From positions 1-19,004 of the forward strand of contig JASLJB010000257.1 in assembly GCA_030152605.1 (NCBI GenBank): 19,004 nt of DNA. Reading direction: 5' to 3'. Numbering within the stretch: position 1 is the first letter of the stretch; each line of letters begins with the position of its first letter. Source of the DNA: Acinetobacter sp. Its GTDB lineage: Bacteria; Pseudomonadota; Gammaproteobacteria; Pseudomonadales; Moraxellaceae. The notes beneath the pieces are model-generated. The model was not told the origin of the DNA and made no database searches. It was given only the letters and a program-made list of their open reading frames with translations. Position numbers and translations under genes: made by a program. Positions 6,958-14,129 of the stretch are shown here, piece after piece.

Positions 6958-7590
6958 ATGTATACCGGAATCGTACTTGGCACAGAACAGGTACATCGCG
7001 TCAGCGCACACGACGGTTTTGACATGATCTTGATCACAGATCGTCAAGGTTTTTTTGAAGAGATCTTTCTCGGTGCCAGTGTCTCGATCGATGGCGTCTG
7101 TCTGACCGTGAGCCAAATCTTAAAATCTGAGCAACTGATTGGCTTTGATGTTTCTGATCTGAGTAAGCAAGTGACCACACTGAAAAATTTAAAGGCCGGC
7201 GCACAGGTCAATGTGGAACGCTCTTTTAAACTTGGCATGGAGAATGGTGGGCATAATCTTTATGGTCATATCGAAGGGGTCACTGAGATCGTGGCTTTGA
7301 CTCGACATGGACAGACCTTGCATCTCGATCTTAAAATTCCCGATGAGAAAATCAAGTATTTCTTTTTAAAAGGTTTTGTCGGTCTACATGGCTGTAGTCT
7401 CACCGTGAATCAAGTCGATAAATCTGCTAGCACCATTTCAGTTGACTTGATACCAGAAACACTGCGCCTCACCAATTTCAAGGATCTTCAGCTGGGTGAT
7501 CAACTCAATTTTGAAATTGACCAAACTACACGAACCTTGGTGGATACCATCGAAGGCATTTATCAAAACCGCCTTGAGCAAGACCGTTAA
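6958..7590 (+). CDS. ribE: Riboflavin synthase (alpha subunit) family protein
   Basis: Riboflavin synthase converts two 6,7-dimethyl-8-ribityllumazine molecules to riboflavin. The 210-residue product has the two-barrel layout. Barrel 1: 'MYTGIV' (usually MFTGI), Ser41, 'DGVCLTV' with Cys48 and Thr50, and 'GGHNLYGHIEGV' with His99 and His104. Barrel 2: 'LKGFVGLHGCSLTVN' and 'LIPETLRLTNF'. It is nearest the E. coli RibC subgroup. One difference stands out: the barrel-1 copy of the conserved ETL motif, expected near residues 68-70, reads L-S-K. Start: ATG 6958 preceded by GGAAG (6944-6948); an upstream in-frame TTG (6949) is unlikely. No other rib gene adjoins it, so it may be the enzyme itself or a second, specialised flavin/lumazine-binding paralogue. 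Confidence 0.8.
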   Translation: MYTGIVLGTEQVHRVSAHDGFDMILITDRQGFFEEIFLGASVSIDGVCLTVSQILKSEQLIGFDVSDLSKQVTTLKNLKAGAQVNVERSFKLGMENGGHNLYGHIEGVTEIVALTRHGQTLHLDLKIPDEKIKYFFLKGFVGLHGCSLTVNQVDKSASTISVDLIPETLRLTNFKDLQLGDQLNFEIDQTTRTLVDTIEGIYQNRLEQDR

Positions 7591-7743
7591 TCCACATCCA
7601 CGCAGCCAGACTCCTTAATTATTGTTAGACAATTTTGATCAAAAACTGTCCTGTAGTGATATTGGCTTGACCCCATCAGCGCTTATCCTGACCGCATAAA
7701 AACGTAGTATGGATTGGAAGAAAAACAATCATATATGTTTTGA

Positions 7744-7759
7744 GTGTGCAATCGCACAC
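7744..7759 (+). promoter_or_regulatory. Hairpin/dyad just before the ribosome site of the metal-hydrolase gene
   Basis: GTGTGC (7744-7749) and GCACAC (7754-7759) form a perfect six-base dyad around AATC, one base before the strong ribosome site TAAGGAGT (7761-7768) of the next gene. It could be an operator or an RNA hairpin limiting ribosome access. No regulator is assigned. Confidence 0.4.
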
Positions 7760-7775
7760 CTAAGGAGTCTGGTCT

Positions 7776-8657
7776 ATGAATGCGACAGTCAAGATATCAA
7801 ACCGCGCCGGTGCATCCTTTCCAGTGCGTCGAATGAGTTTTAACTTTGATGATGTACCTGAATATTGGGTCAATGGCTCTGTCAGTCTGACCCACTTTAT
7901 GACCGCACTTTCCGCCCTGTTTCCTGCAGGTGAAAAGTTCTTTATCGACAGTGTGCGTGCGGTACGCTATCACCCTGCGGTCGCAGAGAATGAGACATTA
8001 CAAAAAGAAATCAGTGCATTTATCGGCCAAGAAGCCATGCATACCCATGAACATATTGGCTTTAATGCTGCTGCACAGCGCTTTGGACATGATGTCGATT
8101 CGCTGGAGCGTTTTACAGATAAAACTATTCAGGCAGCACGTAAACACTTTAGTAAATTGATGAAACCCTTTGGCATCACTCAAGAAATGTTTGATCTGAT
8201 GGGGACCACCGCACTGGAGCACTTTACCGCCACCCTCGCCTCACAGCTGCTTGAAAACAAACATATGCAAGCCTTGATGACCGATGAGACCATGGCCAAG
8301 ATGTGGTATTGGCATGCGATCGAAGAAAATGAACACAAAGCTGTGGCCTATGATGTGTTTGAAGCGGTGTTTGGTCAGGGCGCAAAAGCCTATCTGGCCA
8401 GATGCGGTTCATTGGCTATCGCCATGAGTACTTTGTTCGTTGTACAAAGTTATTTTGTGCTACGCCTCTTACAACAAGATCAACAACTGAATCTTAAATC
8501 ACTCAAAGAAATATATGACTTCGCCTATCGCCCATCGACCGGCATTATCTCCGGAATGCGCAAAGAAATGGCATTGTATTTCAAGCCTAAATTCCATCCA
8601 AATCAGCTAGATACCGATGCGCTACTCAATACTTGGCGCGCCAAGCTTGGACTTTAA
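7776..8657 (+). CDS. Metal-dependent hydrolase-like protein, ferritin-like di-metal fold (PF10118 type)
   Basis: Resembles the family annotated 'predicted metal-dependent hydrolase' (PF10118), whose real reaction is unknown. The 293-residue protein carries a candidate di-metal ligand set in the ferritin-like order: Glu53 ('AGEKFF'), Glu86 and His89 ('GQEAMH'), Glu148 ('ALEHF'), Glu184 and His187 ('EENEH'). This spacing is closer to di-iron carboxylate oxygenases than to hydrolases. A hydrophobic helix at about 207-226 suggests membrane contact. Translation starts from a strong site (TAAGGAGT, seven bases before ATG). It stands alone between the riboflavin-synthase-like gene and rimI on the same strand. 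A flavin link is not supported by anything beyond adjacency. Confidence 0.75.
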   Translation: MNATVKISNRAGASFPVRRMSFNFDDVPEYWVNGSVSLTHFMTALSALFPAGEKFFIDSVRAVRYHPAVAENETLQKEISAFIGQEAMHTHEHIGFNAAAQRFGHDVDSLERFTDKTIQAARKHFSKLMKPFGITQEMFDLMGTTALEHFTATLASQLLENKHMQALMTDETMAKMWYWHAIEENEHKAVAYDVFEAVFGQGAKAYLARCGSLAIAMSTLFVVQSYFVLRLLQQDQQLNLKSLKEIYDFAYRPSTGIISGMRKEMALYFKPKFHPNQLDTDALLNTWRAKLGL

Positions 8658-8689
8658 CAGCGACGCATTGGATTTTTAAATGAATCTGC

Positions 8690-8717
8690 TTGCAGTGCGC
8701 CGATGCCGACCTATAAT
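8690..8717 (+). promoter_or_regulatory. Sigma70-type promoter of rimI
   Basis: TTGCAG (8690-8695), a 16-base spacer, and a perfect TATAAT (8712-8717), about 30 bases before the rimI start. The -10 box sits inside an inverted repeat, GATGCCG (8702-8708) and CGGCATC (8721-8727), followed by TTTT. That repeat could be an operator or a terminator for the preceding gene. Confidence 0.6.
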
Positions 8718-8748
8718 AGCCGGCATCTTTTAAACCGAATACAACAGC

Positions 8749-9207
8749 ATGATTCGTTTGATGCAACACGCAGATTTGGCACAGGTACATGCCATCGAAC
8801 AACGCGTACAAAGTCACCCTTGGAGTCTGAAGCAGTTTGCTCAGTCTTTAGACAGTGACCTGTGTACAGTGATTGAACAGCAGCAGCGTGTGATTGGGTT
8901 TTGTATTTTGCAGCCGGTCTTAGATGAGGCCAATTTATTGTTAATGGCCGTTGATCCTGAGCATCAAGGACAAGGCTTAGGCGCACAATTGTTAGCTCAA
9001 TCGATTGAGCTGCTCAGCAATCAGCCGGTGCAAATATTTTTAGAAGTACGTGAAACCAATGCAGCTGCGGTGGCGCTGTATCAGAAACTGGACTTTCATC
9101 AGATCGATCTACGTCGCAATTATTATCCGACCACAGATGGCAAACGTGAACATGCCGTGATCATGGTTAAAAACTGCACGGATGATTTCGCCAGCTTATT
9201 TAAATAA
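8749..9207 (+). CDS. rimI: Ribosomal protein alanine N-acetyltransferase RimI
   Basis: GNAT acetyltransferase that in E. coli acetylates the N-terminal alanine of ribosomal protein S18. Seen in the 152-residue product: 'HPWS' at 23-26 (a RimI hallmark), beta4 'ANLLLMAVDP' (61-70), acetyl-CoA loop 'QGQGLGAQLL' (73-82), 'LEVRETNAAAVALYQKLDF' (98-116) with the catalytic-type Glu and the Tyr, and 'RRNYYP' (122-127). The start has only a weak ribosome site but directly follows a good promoter. It converges on bpt, with a 64-base gap holding only weak AT-rich dyads. Confidence 0.85.
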   Translation: MIRLMQHADLAQVHAIEQRVQSHPWSLKQFAQSLDSDLCTVIEQQQRVIGFCILQPVLDEANLLLMAVDPEHQGQGLGAQLLAQSIELLSNQPVQIFLEVRETNAAAVALYQKLDFHQIDLRRNYYPTTDGKREHAVIMVKNCTDDFASLFK

Positions 9208-9271
9208 ACCTTATTTAAAGAAGCGTTTCTTATTACAATGACGCCACCGATCCCATTACTAAATAACTGAA

Positions 9272-10087
9272 TTATTTAATAATGCTGTCATTCCATTCAG
9301 CAGGTAAAGTGGTCATCAACATCGTGCCTAATTTGTTTATTTCCTCAGTGTCTAAGATTCGATTTAAACGACGCCATTTGCCATCGAGTAACAGCTCAAT
9401 CGGACTGTATTGGGTCTTATAATTCATCTTGTCCGAGTGTGGTACCCAATACCCGAGATAAACAAATTGCTGCTGCATGGCTTTGGCATATTCAATCTGT
9501 TTCAAGATCGCAAACACGCCCAAGGAACGTTGCTGATAATCGGGATCAAAAAAGGTATACACCGCTGAAATGCCATCATCCAATTGATCACAGGTTGAGA
9601 CACACAACAATTGATCGTCCTTCCACAGTTCAAGAAAAAAACTGTCGCTGCAACTTTGGATCAGAAATTTATCAAACTGATCATAACTTGGCGGGAACAT
9701 ATCACCATTGGCATGCCGCTCATTGATATAACGTTCGTATAAATCATAGTGCATTTGTGCGGCATGTTGCGTGCTGACACGGCGTAAGGTCAGATCCTGA
9801 TTGCGTTTCCAGGCCTTTTTTTGACGACTATTGATTTTAAAATCCTGCACGGGAAGACGGCAGGATAAGCATTGACGACAGAGATGACATTCGGGGCGAT
9901 AAACAAAATCCCCACTGCGCCTAAAGCCTAAACGAGACAGTTCGGACAAAGTCACCACATCAATACGGTGCGCGGGATCTAAAAACACCATCCGCGCAGA
10001 TTTATTATCGAGATAACTGCAGTCATGCGGTGGGGTAATATAGTATTGCAAATCGTTTAATAGGGACTTGGGATGATAAGAATTCAT
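9272..10087 (-). CDS. bpt: Aspartate/glutamate leucyltransferase (Bpt, ATE/R-transferase fold)
   Basis: Transfers Leu from Leu-tRNA to proteins with N-terminal Asp or Glu, creating a primary N-degron read by ClpS and degraded by ClpAP. Seen in the 271-residue product: 'HDCSYL' (about 21-26), the Cys cluster C-x2-C-x2-C-x2-C ('CHLCRQCLSC', about 67-76), 'SRQKKAWKRN' (about 88-97), and 'GYWVPHSDKMNYK' near 215-227 with the core of the transferase domain. The strong ribosome site GGAGGG lies eight bases before ATG. It lies 47 bases downstream of aat on the same strand, so the two N-end-rule aminoacyl transferases are probably one operon. In bacteria the sequence fits Bpt (Leu) better than arginyl Ate. 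Confidence 0.9.
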   Translation of the reverse strand: MNSYHPKSLLNDLQYYITPPHDCSYLDNKSARMVFLDPAHRIDVVTLSELSRLGFRRSGDFVYRPECHLCRQCLSCRLPVQDFKINSRQKKAWKRNQDLTLRRVSTQHAAQMHYDLYERYINERHANGDMFPPSYDQFDKFLIQSCSDSFFLELWKDDQLLCVSTCDQLDDGISAVYTFFDPDYQQRSLGVFAILKQIEYAKAMQQQFVYLGYWVPHSDKMNYKTQYSPIELLLDGKWRRLNRILDTEEINKLGTMLMTTLPAEWNDSIIK

Positions 10088-10134
10088 AATGGTGTCCCTC
10101 CAACGATAAGGTTTTTTAATTCACGGAGTACAAA

Positions 10135-10878
10135 TTATTGATCAGCGCTATTGTTGCTAAGTTGAGCATTCAAAGCGATGGCTTGACTTGAAAATACACT
10201 GTCTTGGTACTTTTTCCAATCAATGTCAGGCTGTTTGACAACATCTTGTAACGATTTAAGATACGCTTGGCGAGAAATCGTACAAGCCCCCAAGCTTAAA
10301 AGATGATCATTCACCAACTGACAATCGATCCACGCCAAATTCTGTTCTTGGCCGATCAGCATCAAACTATAAAACGCCATTTTAGAGACATCAGTTTCCG
10401 TGCTAAACATCGATTCGCCAAAACACCCCCGCCCGATGGTCACGCCATATAGGCCACCGACCAAAGCATCTTGCTCATTCCAGACTTCAATACTGTAGCC
10501 ATAGCCTGCTGTAAAAAGATCACAATAACCACGGATAATCTCTTCTGATATCCAAGTTTCGTCGGCATAACTACGCGGCATGGCACAGCGCGCAATCACT
10601 TGCTCAAAAGCGTGATTGACGGTAATGCGATAGTTGTTTTTTTTCATGCTGCGCAGCAAAGACTTACTCGGTCGATAATGCTGCGGTACGATGATACAAC
10701 GCGGCTCCGGGCTCCACCAACAAATTGGCTCTCCCTCTGAAAACCAAGGAAATAAACCATGACGGTAGGCTTCATACAGCGTTTCTGGACGCAGGTCAGC
10801 GCCGATACAGATTAAGCCTTCTTGATCAGGATCTGCACTGATGGGATCGGGAAAGATATATTGAGATTGGGCGAGCAT
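10135..10878 (-). CDS. aat: Leucyl/phenylalanyl-tRNA--protein transferase
   Basis: Adds Leu or Phe from aminoacyl-tRNA to N-terminal Lys/Arg (or Met) of proteins, marking them for ClpS/ClpAP. Family motifs: 'FPDPISADPDQEGLICIG' (about 9-26), 'YRHGLFPWF' (38-46), 'ICWWSPEPRCII' (52-63), 'YADETWISEEI' near 103-113, 'VGGLYGVTIGRGCFGESMFS' near 141-160, and 'LAWIDCQLVNDHLLSLGA' near 180-197. 247 residues, normal length. The C-terminal 40 residues are less conserved. The start ATG lacks a good ribosome site. It is the first gene of the aat-bpt pair. Confidence 0.94.
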   Translation of the reverse strand: MLAQSQYIFPDPISADPDQEGLICIGADLRPETLYEAYRHGLFPWFSEGEPICWWSPEPRCIIVPQHYRPSKSLLRSMKKNNYRITVNHAFEQVIARCAMPRSYADETWISEEIIRGYCDLFTAGYGYSIEVWNEQDALVGGLYGVTIGRGCFGESMFSTETDVSKMAFYSLMLIGQEQNLAWIDCQLVNDHLLSLGACTISRQAYLKSLQDVVKQPDIDWKKYQDSVFSSQAIALNAQLSNNSADQ

Positions 10879-10972
10879 TGCATAGATTGCACTGAGTTAA
10901 ATTAACTTATCTTAGCCGATGCAACGGCATAAACCCAAATGTGTTGATTGGGTCCCCCACGTATTCAGACAT

Positions 10973-10997
10973 AAAAAAACCCCACCCGAAGGTGAGG
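10973..10997 (-). terminator. Rho-independent terminator of the OmpA-family lipoprotein gene
   Basis: On the minus strand, stem CCTCACC/GGTGGGG (one G-U pair) closes a C(UUCG)G loop and is followed by seven U (plus-strand A-run 10973-10979). It lies 39 bases past the gene's stop. A 10-bp palindrome GGCTTAAGCC (11015-11024) sits between the stop and the hairpin. Confidence 0.88.
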
Positions 10998-11036
10998 CTG
11001 ATCTGAGTCGCCGAGGCTTAAGCCACGGATATCAAA

Positions 11037-11699
11037 TTATTGTTTTTCGTAGATGCTGATTTCAACGCGGCGGTTTTGCTCACGACCTTGTGGTGTGGCA
11101 TTGCTGGCGATTGGGTTTTGCGCGCCATGACCTTGGGCATTGATACGGCCTGAAGGAATACCTTGGCCTGCCAAGTAGTTCGCAACAGATTGTGCACGTG
11201 ATTGTGACAATGGGATGTTGATTGAGTCATTACCGGTGTTGTCGGTATAACCCGTTACCAAGATCACGCTACGGTTATCTTCAGCCAAAGTTTGTGCAAC
11301 TTTGTTTAATGTGCCGTAGAAATTTGGTTTGATGTTTGATTTGTTGGTATCAAATGTAATGCTACCCGGCATAACAAGACCGACTGAACCATCTGGATTA
11401 CGGTTCACATCTACACCACTGCCTTGCATTTGATCGCGTAGTTTTTTCTCTTTGTTATCAAGATATAAACCAGTACCTGCACCCACGATTGCGCCAATTG
11501 CAGCAGCACGGTTGTTTTGAGCCGAGGTGTTTGCATTTGAACGAGATAAACCGTAACCCGCTAGAGCGCCTAAGCCTGCGCCGATCGCAGTTTTATTATA
11601 ATCGCTCATTCCGCCGCCAGTACCGTTATTCCCAGTACTTTGACAACCAGTAAGTGCGACAGCCCCGATAACGACCGTAGAAATGACTAGTGCACGCAT
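11037..11699 (-). CDS. OmpA-family outer membrane lipoprotein with glycine-zipper domain (YiaD-like)
   Basis: 220 residues. Signal peptide with lipobox L16-T17-G18-C19 (Gln next, so outer-membrane sorting is expected). A Gly/Asn linker follows, then two glycine-zipper helices at about 39-55 and 65-83 ('AIGAGLGALAGYGLS', 'AIGAIVGAGTGLYL'), and a C-terminal OmpA-like peptidoglycan-binding domain from about 113 ('SITFDTNKSNIKP', 'VTGYTDNTGND', 'LSQSRAQSVANYL', 'GHGAQNPIASN', 'NRRVEIS'). Asp in TGYTD and Arg in LSQSRA are the usual diaminopimelate-binding residues. The role is inferred to be tethering the outer membrane to the wall. Strong ribosome site GGAGG six bases before ATG. A single gene, with its own terminator, divergent from the acyltransferase gene. 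Confidence 0.9.
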   Translation of the reverse strand: MRALVISTVVIGAVALTGCQSTGNNGTGGGMSDYNKTAIGAGLGALAGYGLSRSNANTSAQNNRAAAIGAIVGAGTGLYLDNKEKKLRDQMQGSGVDVNRNPDGSVGLVMPGSITFDTNKSNIKPNFYGTLNKVAQTLAEDNRSVILVTGYTDNTGNDSINIPLSQSRAQSVANYLAGQGIPSGRINAQGHGAQNPIASNATPQGREQNRRVEISIYEKQ

Positions 11700-11948
11700 G
11701 ACATGCCTCCAAGTTGTGTTGTGTTTTTAATCTGTTGCAAGAATGCTAAAAAAATCAAAGGCTGACCATTGATTTTTTGTTAAGAATACCCGTTTAGATT
11801 ACATTTTGTTATAAATAATTCAAAAAATTGCAAATTAGGTCATCATATTTCGTACACAGTTGCGTTTCGACATTCACTATTTGTGTGAGTCAGCTTAATA
11901 TTACATCACTTTACGTTTTACCATTATATTGATATTAGGGAATGTTCT
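11700..11948. other. Divergent intergenic region, OmpA-family gene / acyltransferase gene
   Basis: 249 AT-rich bases that must carry promoters in both directions. No promoter pair has both boxes good enough to assign. No ORF or RNA gene is evident. Confidence 0.5.
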
Positions 11949-12887
11949 ATGTCATCACAAAAGCAGAAACAACCTCTATTCAAAAAAATCTCCAAAGGTT
12001 TGACCGTTGGTTCAGTTATCACAGGCAGTACCTTCTTGCATGGACCACCTGTTTTGGCATTGGGCTTGACCAAGTTGTTCAAACAGTCCGCCAAGGTTGA
12101 TGAAACCAATATCAATATTACCAACAACTGGCTCGGGGTAAACAACTGGCTGATTGAGCATGTACTACCTGAACTCGAATGGGATATTTCGATCGACCCT
12201 GAACTCGAACTCAGTATGCAAGGTCGTTACCTGATGACCTGCAACCATCAAAGCTGGGTCGACACCACTGTGAATCAGTACTTTGGTTTAAAACGCATGC
12301 CGTTAACGCGTTTTTTCACCAAATGGGAGCTGATGTTTATTCCATTCGTGGGACAGGCCTTTAAAATTTTGGGCTTTCCGATGATGAAACGGCATAGCAA
12401 AGCCCAAATCGAAAAAAATCCAGCCTTGAAAAACCGAGACCTCGAAGAGGCACGTCGTGCCTGCCAACAATTGCTGAGTCAGCCGTTTACTTTACTCAAC
12501 TACCTTGAAGGCACACGCTTTACGCCGGAAAAACATGCCGCACAGCAATCCCCCTACCAATATCTGCTCAAGGCCAAAGCCGGCGGTTTGGCACTGGCAT
12601 TGAATATTTTGGGTGACCAAATTGATGCCCTGGTGGACATGACCATTGTCTATCCGGATGGTGCGCCAGGCTATGGTGAGTTTTGGCTTGGTGATGTCAA
12701 TCGAATCGCGGTTCATCTGCGTAAAATTGAGATTCCAGCCTGGGTACTTGAAGGCAGTTATGAAGATGATCCACAATACCGTCATGACTTCCAGCAGTGG
12801 GTGGATGAGCTTTGGTTGCAAAAAGATCAACTTATCCAAACGATCCAACAAAAATACCAATCCGCAGATCCAAGCGAATCGCATTGA
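11949..12887 (+). CDS. PlsC-type lysophospholipid acyltransferase family protein (YihG-like)
   Basis: 312 residues. Acyltransferase block I 'NHQSWVD' with the HX4D catalytic pair His100-Asp105; block II around 'WELMFIPFVGQAFKILGFPMMKR' (126-148); block III 'EGTR' (187-190); block IV 'VDMTIVYP' (229-236). This order fits glycerophospholipid acyltransferases. The length and N-terminal membrane segment (about 20-42) fit the YihG subgroup, which is a minor lysophosphatidate acyltransferase in E. coli. It is probably at the inner membrane, acylating the sn-2 position of a lysophospholipid; the true substrate is not deducible. Ribosome site TAGGGA seven bases before ATG. Followed after 71 bases by the voltage-sensor-like gene on the same strand. 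Confidence 0.85.
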   Translation: MSSQKQKQPLFKKISKGLTVGSVITGSTFLHGPPVLALGLTKLFKQSAKVDETNINITNNWLGVNNWLIEHVLPELEWDISIDPELELSMQGRYLMTCNHQSWVDTTVNQYFGLKRMPLTRFFTKWELMFIPFVGQAFKILGFPMMKRHSKAQIEKNPALKNRDLEEARRACQQLLSQPFTLLNYLEGTRFTPEKHAAQQSPYQYLLKAKAGGLALALNILGDQIDALVDMTIVYPDGAPGYGEFWLGDVNRIAVHLRKIEIPAWVLEGSYEDDPQYRHDFQQWVDELWLQKDQLIQTIQQKYQSADPSESH

Positions 12888-12958
12888 CTAGATCGTTGCA
12901 ATTGAATCATTTTCAATGACTTGCTAAATGATTGGCACTAAAAAACTTAAGGATGATG

Positions 12959-14008
12959 ATGTCAGATTCCACACAAACACCGGTACAAGGCTTTAATCGC
13001 GGTCGGCACAACAGTCCCGCATGGAAATTATTTCTGCTCTACGATATTTTCATGATGCTGATCATCGTGATCAACTTGTTCTGTTTGGCCGCAAATGCTT
13101 TTTTGATGAGTCATTTTGCGGTGTGGTTTTTCGATCAAATCCAGCTGCCTGAACTGTTAGGATTTTATCGGTCTGACTTACATCCTTGGGTGATCAAAAC
13201 CGAAAGTTGGTTTATTACCTTTTTGATCCTTGAACTCAGCGTACGTTGGTTAATTGCGATTGTGCGTAAACATCACCAACGCTGGTTCTTCTTCCCCTTC
13301 GTGCACTGGTATGAAATTTTAGCGATTGCGCCGCAGCTACGCTTTTTGCGTTTACTGCGCGCGGGCGTGATCGCCTATCGCTTGCACGAACTGGGCTATC
13401 GCGTAATCCCTGAAAATATGCGGCTCAAGCTCAAGTTTTACTATGGCATGTTGATGGAAGAGCTTTCTGATCGTGTGGTGATGACCGTGGTGGACGGGAT
13501 TCGACATGAACTCGACACCAGTTCTACCCACAAAAAAGTCATTCACGACTTGGTCGATCACCATCGACAAATGTTTTCACAAGCCTTCACTGAAATTCTA
13601 CAAGAGAATTTGGCCACTGAACTTAAAATACAACAACCGAATTTGGCCTACCATGTCGGTCAGATCGTCAATAAAGCGGTCGAAGACACCCCCGAACTGA
13701 CGCAAATTTTACGTCGCCTCCCCATCGTCGGTGGCTTACTCGAAAGTCAGTTACAAAGTATAGGACAGCGTTTAGGTGAAAATATTACCCATGGCTTGAT
13801 CGCCCCCCTAACCCCGGGCAACGAAAAGCAAAACAATCCAATTTATCAACATATTGGTGAAAAAATCAGTAATATAAATATTGAAAATCAAAAACTTGAA
13901 CAATTGGTTGAGTCGGTCTTCTATGAGAGTTTAGAGGCGATCACCAAACAGGTTAAAATCAAGCAATGGAAACTCGAACTTGAGCGAAATGAAGCAGCTA
14001 AAGATTAA
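12959..14008 (+). CDS. Membrane protein with ion-channel voltage-sensor-like domain and long helical tail, no pore
   Basis: 349 residues from ATG 12959 (AAGGA five bases before it; earlier ATGs at 12953 and 12956 overlap the ribosome site). The first 145 residues look like the four-helix voltage-sensor part of ion-transport proteins: S1 at about 21-49, S2 at 82-102 with Glu92 and Arg96 ('FLILELSVRWL'), S3 at 113-124 ('WYEILAIAP', acidic residue where channels have Asp), and S4 at 125-142 with arginines at 128, 131, 134 and 141 ('QLRFLRLLRAGVIAYR'). No pore helix or selectivity filter follows. Instead there is a soluble, helix-rich tail (about 150-349), charged, with few hydrophobic stretches. 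Function unknown; I infer a membrane-potential-responsive or structural protein. It lies between the acyltransferase gene and minC, 121 bases before minC. Confidence 0.6.
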   Translation: MSDSTQTPVQGFNRGRHNSPAWKLFLLYDIFMMLIIVINLFCLAANAFLMSHFAVWFFDQIQLPELLGFYRSDLHPWVIKTESWFITFLILELSVRWLIAIVRKHHQRWFFFPFVHWYEILAIAPQLRFLRLLRAGVIAYRLHELGYRVIPENMRLKLKFYYGMLMEELSDRVVMTVVDGIRHELDTSSTHKKVIHDLVDHHRQMFSQAFTEILQENLATELKIQQPNLAYHVGQIVNKAVEDTPELTQILRRLPIVGGLLESQLQSIGQRLGENITHGLIAPLTPGNEKQNNPIYQHIGEKISNINIENQKLEQLVESVFYESLEAITKQVKIKQWKLELERNEAAKD

Positions 14009-14129
14009 TCAATCCATTGAAAATATTTGTATCTTTGCTAGAGAAATCACTCAATTTGTTCTAGGATTTGCTCTATTTCATCTTTTAATCCGATATGACT
14101 ATAAATTCGGATCTCCTTAAGGAATAACT

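Noticed and set aside
8711..8986. Minus-strand ORF overlapping the rimI promoter and 5' end
   Set aside because: The opposite strand has a clear promoter and RimI motifs; the antisense product resembles nothing.
9208..9271. Terminator between rimI and bpt
   Set aside because: Only short AT-rich dyads (AAGAA/TTCTT, AAATAA/TTATTT) without a GC stem; too weak to call.
12492..12884. Minus-strand ORF of 130 residues
   Set aside because: Antisense shadow of the acyltransferase gene, low-complexity composition.
14009..14129. minCDE promoter (TATAAA at 14100-14105 with TTCATC at 14077-14082)
   Set aside because: The -10 is acceptable but the -35 is poor and other pairings score similarly; minC may also be read through from the upstream genes.
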